From Gammaproteobacteria bacterium (GTDB taxonomy: Bacteria; Pseudomonadota; Gammaproteobacteria; Xanthomonadales; SZUA-36): DNA of 64,000 bases. Below, piece by piece: positions 41,660 to 50,720 of the stretch. Made by a program: the position numbers and the translations under genes. The stretch spans positions 124,001 to 188,000 of the forward strand of contig JAJFLB010000018.1 in assembly GCA_021772915.1 (NCBI GenBank), given 5' to 3'. The notes under the pieces are model-generated. The model did not search any database. It worked only from the letters and a program-made list of their open reading frames with translations, and had not been told where the DNA came from. How positions within the stretch are numbered: position 1 is the first letter of the stretch; each line of letters starts with the position of its first letter.

Positions 41660-44377
41660 TCAACTTAACTGACCGTGGCAGTGTTTGAATTTCTTACCTG
41701 AGCCGCAGGGACAAGCTTCATTGCGACCCACTTTGCGTCCATCACGGACAAAAGGCTCTGCCGATTCAGCCGCATCTTCCTGACCACCGGCTACAGCGGA
41801 TGCCTGCTCATGACGAAATTCCATTGGCGTTTCCTGCCGCCGTTTGGCGTCAATGGCCTCAACATCCTCTTCGGCACGAACCTGTACGCGGGCCAGTATT
41901 CTAATCACCTCGTGCTGAATATTCTCCAGCAGAGCCGTAAACATTTCGAAAGACTCGCGTTTATACTCCTGCATGGGTTGTTTTTGGGCATAACTACGCA
42001 AATGTATACCCTGTCGCAGATAATCCATGTTAGCCAGATGATCTTTCCACTGCTGGTCCAGCACGTTTAACATCAGCGCTTTTTCGAAATGGCGCATGAC
42101 ATCTGAACCTGTCTCGGCCTCCTTGGCGTCAAAATGCCGGCCCACGACCTCTGATATCTGGTCCCTGATAACAACTTCGTTCAGCTGTTCATCTTCTTTC
42201 AACCACTGTCCTACCGGCACCTGGATGCCAAATTCACCCTCCAGCGCCTGTTCCAGCCCCGTGACATCCCATTGCTCATCAATACTACCCTCAGGCATGT
42301 ACTGCTCCACAATATTGCCAAATACGCTTTCCCTGAAAGCCAGGATGACGTCATTGACATCCTCATCTTCCATCAAGTCATTACGTTGCTGATAAACAAC
42401 TCGACGCTGGTCGTTAGCGACGTCATCGTATTCCAGAAGATGCTTACGGATATCAAAATTGTGTGCTTCCACCTTACGTTGAGCATTTTCAATCGCACGG
42501 TTCAGCATGCCTGCCTCAATCGCCTCGTCCTCTTTCATGCCAAAACGCTGCATCATTGACGACATACGGTCGGACGCAAAAATGCGCATCAGGCTGTCTT
42601 CCAGGGACAGGTAAAAGCGCGATGACCCCGGGTCACCCTGCCGACCTGAACGACCCCGCAACTGGTTATCGATGCGACGGGATTCATGCCGCTCCGTACC
42701 GATAATGTGCAAACCACCCGCCTTTATGACGTCAGCGTGTCGTGTCTGCCAGCCCTGGCGGTGCTGCTCAATTTTTTGCTCATCTGCCTGGTCACCGAGA
42801 CCTGCAAGTTCAGCGTCAAGATTACCCCCAAGTACGATGTCAGTGCCACGTCCGGCCATGTTGGTGGCAATGGTTATGGCGGAAGAACGACCGGCCTGAG
42901 CGACAATCTGCGCCTCGCGTTCATGTTGCTTGGCATTGAGAACCTCATGCTTGATTTGGCGTTTTTTGAGTAAGCCCGAAATCAACTCTGATGTTTCAAT
43001 TGACGTCGTACCTACCAAGACTGGTTGTCCGCGTTCAACACAATCTTCAATGTCGTCAATAATGGCCAGGTACTTGGCATCTGTCTTCAGGAAAACCAGG
43101 TCATCATTATCTTTGCGGATCATGGGGCTGTGGGTCGGGATGACAACAACTTCCAGATCGTAGATGGACTGAAATTCATAGGCTTCCGTATCGGCCGTAC
43201 CCGTCATACCGGACAGTTTCTCGTACAGACGAAAATAATTCTGAAATGTAATTGAAGCCAGGGTCTGGTTTTCACGCTGGATAGGGACACCTTCCTTGGC
43301 CTCTACAGCCTGGTGCAAACCATCCGACCAGCGTCTGCCGGCCAGTGTGCGGCCGGTAAATTCATCGACGATAACCACCTCGTTATCCTTGATGATGTAA
43401 TCCACATCCTTGGTGAACAGGTAGTGGGCACGCAATCCCGCATTCAGATGATGAACCAGACTCAGGTTCTGCGGGAGATAAAGACTTTCATCGGCCTTGA
43501 TCAAGCCGCTACTGACCATCAAATTCTCGACCTGTGCCATACCGTCTTCGGTCAGGTATACCTGCTTTTGTTTTTCGTCAATGGTGAAATCACCGTCCGG
43601 AACCTCTTCAGAACCCTCTTTCGGGGTCTCGGCACGTTTTAAATTGGGGACCAACTGGTTGATACGTGCATATAGCTGTGGTGTCTCATCGGCGGGACCC
43701 GAAATGATCAAAGGTGTACGTGCTTCATCGATCAGGATGGAGTCAACTTCATCTACGATGGCGAATGAATGGTCACGCTGGGATTTCTGGTCCAGTGTAA
43801 AGGCCATGTTGTCACGCAGATAGTCAAAGCCCAATTCATTATTGGTAGCGTACACAACCTCGCAGGCATATGCGGTGCTTTTTTCCTCGGGAGTCATACC
43901 CGGAACAACCACACCCACTTCCATGTCAAGCGCCTGGTAAATCGGCCTCATCCAGTCGGCATCACGACCTGCAAGGTAATCATTGACGGTCACAATATGA
44001 ACACTGCTGCCACCCAAGGCATTGAGATAACTTGCCAGTGTGGCCATCAATGTCTTGCCTTCACCAGTCTTCATTTCCGAAATCATGCCCCGATGGAGCA
44101 CAACACCACCAATTAACTGCACGTCATAATGGCGCAGTCCCAGAGTTCTGACACTTGCTTCGCGGACCACAGCGAATGCTTCCGGCATCAGGTCATCGAG
44201 TGATTCACCCGCAGCAAAGCGTTGGCGAAACTCAGCGGTTTTGGCTTTGAGTTGTTCGTCAGAAAGTGCTTTGATCGCGTTTTCATGTGCATTGACCCGG
44301 TCAACGATCCGCCCCATTTTCTTTACGACACGATCATTTCGGCTGCCAAATATTTTGGTGAAAAGTGCGTTCAGCAT
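41660..44377 (-). CDS. secA: SecA, preprotein translocase ATPase
   Basis: A 905-residue motor that pushes precursor proteins through SecYEG. Visible are nucleotide-binding domain 1 with [21 protein letters not shown], the [19 protein letters not shown] Walker B region, the cross-linking domain, nucleotide-binding domain 2 ([48 protein letters not shown]), and the C-terminal zinc-binding tail [14 protein letters not shown] that contacts SecB and the ribosome. Length is close to E. coli SecA (901). It is divergent from dciA, the same arrangement as in Pseudomonas. Confidence 0.97.
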   Translation of the reverse strand: MLNALFTKIFGSRNDRVVKKMGRIVDRVNAHENAIKALSDEQLKAKTAEFRQRFAAGESLDDLMPEAFAVVREASVRTLGLRHYDVQLIGGVVLHRGMISEMKTGEGKTLMATLASYLNALGGSSVHIVTVNDYLAGRDADWMRPIYQALDMEVGVVVPGMTPEEKSTAYACEVVYATNNELGFDYLRDNMAFTLDQKSQRDHSFAIVDEVDSILIDEARTPLIISGPADETPQLYARINQLVPNLKRAETPKEGSEEVPDGDFTIDEKQKQVYLTEDGMAQVENLMVSSGLIKADESLYLPQNLSLVHHLNAGLRAHYLFTKDVDYIIKDNEVVIVDEFTGRTLAGRRWSDGLHQAVEAKEGVPIQRENQTLASITFQNYFRLYEKLSGMTGTADTEAYEFQSIYDLEVVVIPTHSPMIRKDNDDLVFLKTDAKYLAIIDDIEDCVERGQPVLVGTTSIETSELISGLLKKRQIKHEVLNAKQHEREAQIVAQAGRSSAITIATNMAGRGTDIVLGGNLDAELAGLGDQADEQKIEQHRQGWQTRHADVIKAGGLHIIGTERHESRRIDNQLRGRSGRQGDPGSSRFYLSLEDSLMRIFASDRMSSMMQRFGMKEDEAIEAGMLNRAIENAQRKVEAHNFDIRKHLLEYDDVANDQRRVVYQQRNDLMEDEDVNDVILAFRESVFGNIVEQYMPEGSIDEQWDVTGLEQALEGEFGIQVPVGQWLKEDEQLNEVVIRDQISEVVGRHFDAKEAETGSDVMRHFEKALMLNVLDQQWKDHLANMDYLRQGIHLRSYAQKQPMQEYKRESFEMFTALLENIQHEVIRILARVQVRAEEDVEAIDAKRRQETPMEFRHEQASAVAGGQEDAAESAEPFVRDGRKVGRNEACPCGSGKKFKHCHGQLS

Positions 44378-44556
44378 TAGGTTTCAGCTCATTCCGAATT
44401 GGTGTTTAAGTAGTTGCAAGCACGCAAAACAAATGGGGGCAGTTGCAAGATGATACAAGTAATACTAACCAGCATTTTACACTGTGCCGGCCGGCTTGTT
44501 TTGCAATGTCTATGTAAATTGCTTGCCGACCGCCAACAGAGAAGTTAGTTTACACA

Positions 44557-45036
44557 ATGCAAATGACCCGATCATCTGAAAAACCAGGAAAAAGTCCAGC
44601 CAGTGTTAAGACACTGATTGGAGGCTGTCATCAGGATGAAAGCCGCGGTTTCGCGCGACTTCTGGCTCACGCACGGGTTTTAGACCGCCTCGATCAAAAA
44701 CTGACGACCATACTTGACCCATCTCTGTCACCCCATTGCCAGGTTGCTGAGTACCGTGACCGTTCGCTTGTCCTGGTCTGCTCCAATGCTTCTTTCGCTA
44801 CACGTATACGATTGATTTCGCAACAATTACTTGCCTCATTCAGGGAAGAGGGTGAACCTGGTATCGGACAGGTTGAAGTACGTATCGCACCCGTTAATCG
44901 CCCTCAGCCTGAGGTTCGAAAATCACGTAAGTTATCAGAGACTGCCATGCAGTCCCTTGGCAGATTTGCCCAAGACAGCAACGACGCCGAGATTCAGGCA
45001 TTGTTCGCCCAGATCAATTCCCGTCAACACCGCTAG
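44557..45036 (+). CDS. dciA: DciA (DUF721), replicative helicase loader
   Basis: A 159-residue DUF721 protein. DciA is the DnaB operator and loader in bacteria without DnaC. The N-terminal KH-like domain is seen in HARVLDRLDQKLTTIL and HCQVAEYRDRSLVLVCSNASFATRIRLISQQLLASF (residues about 48-100). The C-terminal part is polar and probably flexible. The position between secA and lpxC is that of the Pseudomonas gene. The ATG at 44557 has only weak ribosome-site resemblance upstream (GAGAAG). The gene converges on lpxC; the 150-bp gap contains no further gene. Confidence 0.85.
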   Translation: MQMTRSSEKPGKSPASVKTLIGGCHQDESRGFARLLAHARVLDRLDQKLTTILDPSLSPHCQVAEYRDRSLVLVCSNASFATRIRLISQQLLASFREEGEPGIGQVEVRIAPVNRPQPEVRKSRKLSETAMQSLGRFAQDSNDAEIQALFAQINSRQHR

Positions 45037-45186
45037 AATATTGTACAGAGTCCGGGCGAAGCCGGGATAATAGGGGCACGTGGTTTACATTTCCCAATAT
45101 CACACCCGTAAATCAAACAGGGAGCTCGGCCCGGTCAGGAATAAATATGATTTTCGGAATGGTGTCGGTGGTCTTGAAGACTGACG

Positions 45187-46098
45187 TTACAGTGCCTGAG
45201 CGGGATTGAGATATGAAATCGGTGCTTGATCCGGCTCATCGAAGGTGACTTCTTCCCAGGACCGGGGCTGTCTTAGCAACTGTCTTAACAATTGAATGTT
45301 CAGCTCGTGACCCGACTTGTAGCCTGAATACGCACCAATCAGACTGTGGCCCAGCAGATAAAGGTCGCCAATCGCATCAAGAACCTTGTGTTTGACGAAT
45401 TCATCTTCGCAACGCAGGCCATCTTCGTTCAGGACGCGATAATCATCGAGAACCACAGCGTTGTCCATGCTGCCACCCAGAACCAGTTCACGGTCACGCA
45501 GCATTTCCAGATCCCGCATGAAGCCAAAAGTACGTGCACGGGAAACTTCTTTAAGAAAGGATGAGGTAGAAAAATCAATGGTCGCAAAACTGGTGTGTGA
45601 CTTGAATATCGGGTGATCAAATTCGATCTTGAACGCCACGCGGAAGCCCTCATGAGGCTCCAGTTTCGCCCATTTTTCCTCATGCCGGTATTCAATTGTA
45701 TCCAGTATTCTGATGTACCGTTTTGCTGCAGACTGCTCTTCTATGCCCGCCGATTGAATCAGAAAAACAAACGGCCCGGCGCTGCCATCCATAATGGGTA
45801 CCTCCGGGGCACTCAGGTCCACATAGGCGTTGTCAATACCCATGCCGGACATAGCGGCTAACAGGTGTTCAACCGTGGCAACCCGCACCAGACCGTCAAC
45901 CAGGGTTGAAGACATGCTGGTATCACCAACATTGACAACATCACCGGCGATTTCAGCAACCGGATCCAGATCCACGCGGCGAAAAACAATCCCGCTATTG
46001 ACCGCAGCAGGCCGCAAGGTCATCAGTACTTTTTTGCCGGTGTGCAAGCCAACACCGGTCGCCCGAATTACGTTTTTCAGGGTTCTTTGCCTGATCAC
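45187..46098 (-). CDS. lpxC: LpxC, UDP-3-O-acyl-GlcNAc deacetylase
   Basis: A 303-residue zinc enzyme for the first committed step of lipid A synthesis. Zinc ligands are in [22 protein letters not shown] (His) and [14 protein letters not shown] (His and Asp). [15 protein letters not shown] and [18 protein letters not shown] hold other conserved active-site residues. I start at GTG 46096-46098 ([21 protein letters not shown]), which matches the family N-terminus and length; the frame continues to a TTG at 46113, adding residues without a counterpart. It closes the dcw cluster downstream of ftsZ, with a 155-bp gap containing a solo repeat end. Confidence 0.95.
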   Translation of the reverse strand: MIRQRTLKNVIRATGVGLHTGKKVLMTLRPAAVNSGIVFRRVDLDPVAEIAGDVVNVGDTSMSSTLVDGLVRVATVEHLLAAMSGMGIDNAYVDLSAPEVPIMDGSAGPFVFLIQSAGIEEQSAAKRYIRILDTIEYRHEEKWAKLEPHEGFRVAFKIEFDHPIFKSHTSFATIDFSTSSFLKEVSRARTFGFMRDLEMLRDRELVLGGSMDNAVVLDDYRVLNEDGLRCEDEFVKHKVLDAIGDLYLLGHSLIGAYSGYKSGHELNIQLLRQLLRQPRSWEEVTFDEPDQAPISYLNPAQAL

Positions 46099-46235
46099 TA
46101 TGATGCGCCCCAAGGCCGGAGATTCGACGGCATACTATCACATCCCAATTTTCCAACAAATAGCAATCAACAAATACTGTGTATTAACAACACTTTAACA
46201 ACATTCACTTCATTGCATAACCCGGTGCTCAGCGG

Positions 46236-46257
46236 CATCACCTTGAAGGAGTACTAG
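46236..46257. repeat. Solo end of the large structured repeat, after ftsZ
   Basis: CATCACCTTGAAGGAGTACTAG matches the right terminal repeat of copies B and C, including CTAG. The CTAG supplies the ftsZ stop codon TAG read on the minus strand. No left partner or internal part was found in the ftsZ-lpxC gap. Confidence 0.7.
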
Positions 46258-47405
46258 TCCGCCTGGTTCCTCAAAAATGCCGGGATATCAAGATAATCAA
46301 TGCTTACGTCCGGGGAAAACATATCGGTTGTCCCCGGCTGGCCTTTTTCTTCTGACGTGACCGGCTCAAACTCTTCCAGACCCGTGGTTCCATTGCGTAC
46401 AACGTGAATGGTCTGCTCAATCGGTTCTACGGGTTTGCGTTTTAGCTGTTGGTCACCAAGCCCCGTGGCAACCACGGTTACCCTTAGATCATCACCAATA
46501 TCAGGATCAATAACAGTACCAATCACAACCGTGGCATCATCCGAGGCCAGACTGGAAACGGCAGCACCGATTTCCTTGAACTCTCTCATGGTCAGGTTCA
46601 TGCCGGCAGTTATATTGACCAGCACACCACAGGCACCTGCAAGATTGACATCCTCAAGCAGGGGGCTACCGATCGCTGACTGAACCGCCATAATGGCACG
46701 ATCCTCTCCCTTTGCCTGGCCTGCACCCATTACTGCCATTCCCATTTCAGACATCACCGTGCGTACGTCCGCAAAGTCAACATTAATGAGGCCCTGGCGA
46801 GTGATCAACTCCGCGATGCCCTTGACCGCACCTTGTAGCACATCATTAGCCGCCTTGAAGGCGTTTAACAGCAGCGCGTCGTCACCCAACACTTCGGGCA
46901 ATTTGGAATTCGGAATGGTAATTAACGAATCCACATACTTGGACAATTCTTCAATGCCCTGCTCCGCAATCGTCATCCGTCTTTTGGCTTCAAAATCAAA
47001 AGGTTTGGTAACGACAGCCACCGTCAAAATGCCCAATTCCTTCGCGGCCTGGGCAATGACAGGCGCGGCACCCGTACCGGTGCCGCCACCCATGCCGGCG
47101 GTGATGAATACCATATCTGCCCCGTCGATCATTTCAATGATGCGGTCACGGTCCTCCAGAGCGGCCTGTCGACCGACCTCGGGGTTCGCACCAGCACCAA
47201 GACCTTTAGTCACACTGGCCCCTATTTGCAGCAGGGTATTGCCCTTGAACTGTCGCAGTGCCTGGGCATCTGTATTCGCCGCAATGAACTCTACTCCATC
47301 AATGTTGGCGTCAATCATCTGCGCAACTGCATTGCCGCCACCACCGCCTACACCAACAACCTTTATCTCCGCACTTGGCGTGTAATTTTCCACCAATTCA
47401 AACAT
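46254..47405 (-). CDS. ftsZ: FtsZ, cell-division tubulin homologue
   Basis: A 383-residue GTPase that forms the Z ring. VGVGGGGGNAVAQMI near residue 17 binds GTP, and FITAGMGGGTGTGAAPVIAQ is the tubulin signature loop (residues about 100-120). NVDFADVRTVMSEMG is the T7 loop region. The C-terminal peptide VSIDYLDIPAFLRNQAD is the motif that binds FtsA and ZipA. A strong ribosome site (AGAGGAG) lies eight bases before the ATG. Unlike the rest of the cluster, ftsZ does not overlap its neighbour: 390 bases, including repeat copy C, separate it from ftsA. Confidence 0.97.
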   Translation of the reverse strand: MFELVENYTPSAEIKVVGVGGGGGNAVAQMIDANIDGVEFIAANTDAQALRQFKGNTLLQIGASVTKGLGAGANPEVGRQAALEDRDRIIEMIDGADMVFITAGMGGGTGTGAAPVIAQAAKELGILTVAVVTKPFDFEAKRRMTIAEQGIEELSKYVDSLITIPNSKLPEVLGDDALLLNAFKAANDVLQGAVKGIAELITRQGLINVDFADVRTVMSEMGMAVMGAGQAKGEDRAIMAVQSAIGSPLLEDVNLAGACGVLVNITAGMNLTMREFKEIGAAVSSLASDDATVVIGTVIDPDIGDDLRVTVVATGLGDQQLKRKPVEPIEQTIHVVRNGTTGLEEFEPVTSEEKGQPGTTDMFSPDVSIDYLDIPAFLRNQAD

Positions 47406-47506
47406 TTTATTATCTCCTCTCGCTTGCCGTGATAGTTTTGATATTTAATTAACACCAGAAATCTTTGCCAATAAGGCCACCGGTGCCCTGGTCATCTTGT
47501 AAACCA

Positions 47507-47799
47507 TTAGTACTCCTTCAAAGTGATATTGCCGTGTTCAGCGAGTTGGGAAGTGGTTGACCGTAAGACGCGCTTCGCGGGTAATGGCCCGGTCCTTGCC
47601 AAGAGGCGCACCAAGAGTAGGCGCCTTCAGCCGACGCCACGGACGACCGCTTCCCGGCTCGCCCGAAGGGAACTAAGCAGATGATCCAATACGGCGTTAC
47701 AGCCCTTAACAAGGACCAGCCATTGTCTGCGGACTGTGCCTTGTCTTGGATCATCTGCTTAGCTCTGAACATGGCAATATCACCTTGAAGGAGCACTAG
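47507..47799. repeat. Large structured inverted-repeat element, copy C
   Basis: A 293-bp element filling most of the 390-bp gap between ftsA and ftsZ. Terminal repeats at 47507-47541 and 47765-47799 are near-perfect inverted copies. Stem II is perfect over 17 bases (47673-47689, CTAAGCAGATGATCCAA, with 47746-47762) and differs from copies A and B on both arms, which is compensatory change. Copy C has about 20 extra bases near 47606-47635 relative to B. The right CTAG gives the ftsA stop TAG. The remaining 47406-47506 is the ftsZ leader. Confidence 0.9.
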
Positions 47800-49025
47800 A
47801 ACTCACCCCGAAACCAACTCCGCACCCTGGATAACAGGGAGTCAGCACCCTTGGTTATCGCAAGGTTTCGGTTGTCATCAGCCTGGCTTCCATACAACAA
47901 CAAACCAACACCCGTGGCGTGCACCGGGTTTGATACAACATCCGACAGACCCGTTACGTACTGCGGTGTAGCCAGTCTGACCGGCATATGGAAGATCTCT
48001 TCCGCCAGTTCCACTGCACCTTCCATTTTTGCCGCACCACCAGTAAGCACCATCCCCGAGGCCACCATAGATTCAAAGCCTCCACGGCGAAGTTCGTTCA
48101 GAACCAGGGAGTACAATTCCCGGTAACGGGCTTCGACGACCTGCGCCAGCGTTTGTCTCGCCAACTGCCGGGAGGTGCGATCACCCACGCTGGGCACACG
48201 AATGCTCTCGTCACTCCCTGTTAATTGCTCCAACGCACAGGCGTACTTGACCTTTATGTCCTCTGCATGTTGCGTCGGTGTGCGTAAAGCCACCGCAATA
48301 TCATTGGTCACCTGGTCACCCGCAATCGGAATGCAAGCCGTGTGTCGGATTGCACCTTCTGAGAACACTGCGATATCGGTGGTACCCGCACCCATATCTA
48401 CCAGATAAACACCCAGTGACTTTTCATCCTCACTCAACGCGGCATAGCTGGCGGCCAGCGGCTGCATGATCAATTCGTCTACCGCTAACCCACAGCGGGC
48501 AATACACTTGCCCAGGTTCTGTGTTGCACTTAACGCAGCCGAGACCACGTGCACATGGGCTTCAAGCCGGACGCCCGCCATACCAACGGGCTGACGTATC
48601 CCATCCTGATTGTCGAGCACATACTCCTGAGGGAGTACATGCAGGACTTTTTGATCGGCAGCCACGGGGACCGCGCGGGCCGCTTCAAGCACGCGTTCAA
48701 CATCGTTTTCGCTGACTTCCCTGTCCTTGATTGCCACTGTGCCATCCGAATTTAAACTGCGGATGTGATTACCGGAGATCCCGGCGAACACCGAATGAAT
48801 TTCACATCCAGCCATCAGTTCTGCCTCTTCTACTGCGCGTTGAATGGCCTGCTCCGTCGACGTCATGTCCACCACCACACCACGTCTGAGCCCCCGTGAT
48901 GCGTGGGTCCCCAACCCAATTACTTCGACCACACCATCGGCCTGTATTTCGCCCACGATTGCGACGATTTTCGACGTCCCTATATCCAGCCCAACGACCA
49001 GAGATTTTTCAGCTGCTTTTGCCAT
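47796..49025 (-). CDS. ftsA: FtsA, actin-like division protein
   Basis: A 409-residue actin-fold protein that tethers FtsZ to the inner membrane. GLDIGTSKIVAIVGE is phosphate loop 1, VYLVDMGAGTTDIAVFSEG is phosphate loop 2, and MVLTGGAAKMEGAVELAE is the adenosine motif. The C-terminal amphipathic helix SLLSRVRSWFRGEF is the membrane anchor. The ATG has AGGGA upstream and overlaps the end of ftsQ by 17 bases. The stop TAG is formed by the CTAG edge of the repeat. Confidence 0.96.
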   Translation of the reverse strand: MAKAAEKSLVVGLDIGTSKIVAIVGEIQADGVVEVIGLGTHASRGLRRGVVVDMTSTEQAIQRAVEEAELMAGCEIHSVFAGISGNHIRSLNSDGTVAIKDREVSENDVERVLEAARAVPVAADQKVLHVLPQEYVLDNQDGIRQPVGMAGVRLEAHVHVVSAALSATQNLGKCIARCGLAVDELIMQPLAASYAALSEDEKSLGVYLVDMGAGTTDIAVFSEGAIRHTACIPIAGDQVTNDIAVALRTPTQHAEDIKVKYACALEQLTGSDESIRVPSVGDRTSRQLARQTLAQVVEARYRELYSLVLNELRRGGFESMVASGMVLTGGAAKMEGAVELAEEIFHMPVRLATPQYVTGLSDVVSNPVHATGVGLLLYGSQADDNRNLAITKGADSLLSRVRSWFRGEF

Positions 49026-49782
49026 AATTCCCTACATTTGCGTCCATGTTTTTTGGCCACAACACCGCGAAGCCATTGGTGTAACGCAGATCGATACTCA
49101 CAGGCAGTGTCGGTTGACCCTGCATGAGCCCAGGCCAAGTTGAGATCAACATGTCCAGCTTGACAAGAAAATCTCCCTTGCCAAACCTGATTTCGGTACC
49201 ACCAGTGAGGCGAACAGACCAGGACCCGCGTGGGTCCAGTGTGAAACGTTCAGCCCGCTGACCAATAAGCACCAGTTGGTCATCGAGCTTTATCCAGTTC
49301 TCCAGTACCATCCCCAACTGACTCTGTGGCCCCTCTAACCACGCCAGACCCTGAATCTTGTCGGCAGATGGCACCATAAACCGCTGACCATTTGACGCGA
49401 TGAGGTAACCGTCCACCCAGTGTGCAAGTGGCGTATGCTCGTGAATCGTTACATTTATTTCATCTGGCCAGCTTTTCTGTACGCTGACCCTGGCTACCCA
49501 CGGCATATCACCTGCAACATCACGCATGTGTCCTGTGTCCACGGTAAAGAAGCTGTCTTCAAGCAGTGGTGCAAGACTGGCCCTGACCTGTTCAGCGCTC
49601 ACTCGTTCAAAGGGTCCATTTACCTTCAACCAGCGTATCGGCCAGCGTTCCGCCGTGACCATACCGGCATAAACCCAACTCACACACACTGTTGCAAGCA
49701 CAAATAACAGTAGCGTGACCGCCACGCCGGCACTGAATCCCCGGCTGCGGTGACGTAGGTCTTCTACCCCGTAACGGCTCAC
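49009..49782 (-). CDS. ftsQ: FtsQ, divisome scaffold protein
   Basis: A bitopic protein: a short basic cytoplasmic tail, one membrane helix (SAGVAVTLLLFVLATVCVSWVYAG), a POTRA domain (IRWLKVNGPFERVSAEQVRASLAPLLEDSFFTVD), and a beta domain ending in the periplasm. It links FtsK with FtsBL in the divisome. I start at GTG 49780-49782 (MSRYGVEDLRHRSR), which overlaps the ddl stop as GTGA and has GGAG eight bases upstream. An in-frame GTG at 49804-49806 would add eight residues. Confidence 0.9.
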   Translation of the reverse strand: MSRYGVEDLRHRSRGFSAGVAVTLLLFVLATVCVSWVYAGMVTAERWPIRWLKVNGPFERVSAEQVRASLAPLLEDSFFTVDTGHMRDVAGDMPWVARVSVQKSWPDEINVTIHEHTPLAHWVDGYLIASNGQRFMVPSADKIQGLAWLEGPQSQLGMVLENWIKLDDQLVLIGQRAERFTLDPRGSWSVRLTGGTEIRFGKGDFLVKLDMLISTWPGLMQGQPTLPVSIDLRYTNGFAVLWPKNMDANVGNYGKSS

Positions 49783-50720
49783 AAGCTGCTCTCCAGAATT
49801 CTCCACACCAGTTCGTCAAAGCCAATGTCCAATTGCGCCGCCGCCTGGGGGACAAGACTGTGGCTGGTCATGCCGGGCACGGTGTTGGCCTCCAGAAACC
49901 AGGCCTGTTCATCCTCATCCAGAATAAAGTCCACCCGACCCCAGGCAGAGCAATCCAAGGTCTGGAATGCTCTTAGAGACAGAGTTTGTAGCGATTCCTC
50001 AACATCCCTTGCTAAGCCACAGGGGCAAAAGTATGTGGTGTCGTCAGCCTCATACTTGGCCGTGTAGTCATAGAATTGGCGTGGCGTTTCAATGCGTATC
50101 AGTGGTAATACCATTTCTCCAATGATGCCCGCAAAGTATTCCTTGCCCTTGATTTCCGGCTCGACAATCACCGTTTCACCATATTCCCTGGCCAGCGAAA
50201 TGGCGGAAAGCATGGCATCTGGCTGCTCGACTTTCGTGATACCAATGCTGGAGCCCAGCCCGGCTGGTTTAACAAAGAGGGGAAAACCCCACTCGTCAAT
50301 GAATTTTTCAAACAGTTGATCACCACGCCCAAGAACGCCGAATGGAGGCGTGCGAATTTCCCGCCGTTGCCAAACCCACTTCGATCTGACTTTGTCCATA
50401 CTCAACGCCGAACCCAGCAAGCCAGTCCCAGTGACCGGAACGCCAAGCAATTGCAATGCACCCTGCAGGGCGCCATCTTCACCTCCCGGACCATGCATGA
50501 GGTTAAAGACGCGCTCTATTCGGCCCTCATTAATGGCCGTAAACAGTGCACCGCAACCGTCAAATACTTCGCTGGATATGTGCTTGCGCCGCAGAGCCGC
50601 CAATACGGCCTGACCACCGTCCAGAGAGACTTCACGCTCTGCACTGTCACCACCAACCAGCAACCCGACCCGACCGAAATGGCTGGCGTCGCTGGTTCTC
50701 AGAGTTGTTACCCTGTTCAT
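49779..50720 (-). CDS. ddl: D-alanine-D-alanine ligase
   Basis: A 313-residue ATP-grasp ligase making the D-Ala-D-Ala dipeptide used by MurF. VGLLVGGDSAEREVSLDGGQAV is the N-terminal substrate region. FPLFVKPAGLGSSIGITKV is the ATP-grasp loop. GRVDFILDEDEQAWFLEANTVPGMTSHSLVP carries the metal-binding Glu and Asn. The position between murC and ftsQ corresponds to ddlB of E. coli. The ATG overlaps the murC stop by four bases. Confidence 0.96.
   Translation of the reverse strand: MNRVTTLRTSDASHFGRVGLLVGGDSAEREVSLDGGQAVLAALRRKHISSEVFDGCGALFTAINEGRIERVFNLMHGPGGEDGALQGALQLLGVPVTGTGLLGSALSMDKVRSKWVWQRREIRTPPFGVLGRGDQLFEKFIDEWGFPLFVKPAGLGSSIGITKVEQPDAMLSAISLAREYGETVIVEPEIKGKEYFAGIIGEMVLPLIRIETPRQFYDYTAKYEADDTTYFCPCGLARDVEESLQTLSLRAFQTLDCSAWGRVDFILDEDEQAWFLEANTVPGMTSHSLVPQAAAQLDIGFDELVWRILESSL

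Noticed and set aside
45037-45186. Hairpin terminator between dciA and lpxC (CCGGGCGAAGCCGGG)
   Set aside because: The two CCGGG blocks are direct, not inverted, so no stem forms, and there is no T-run.
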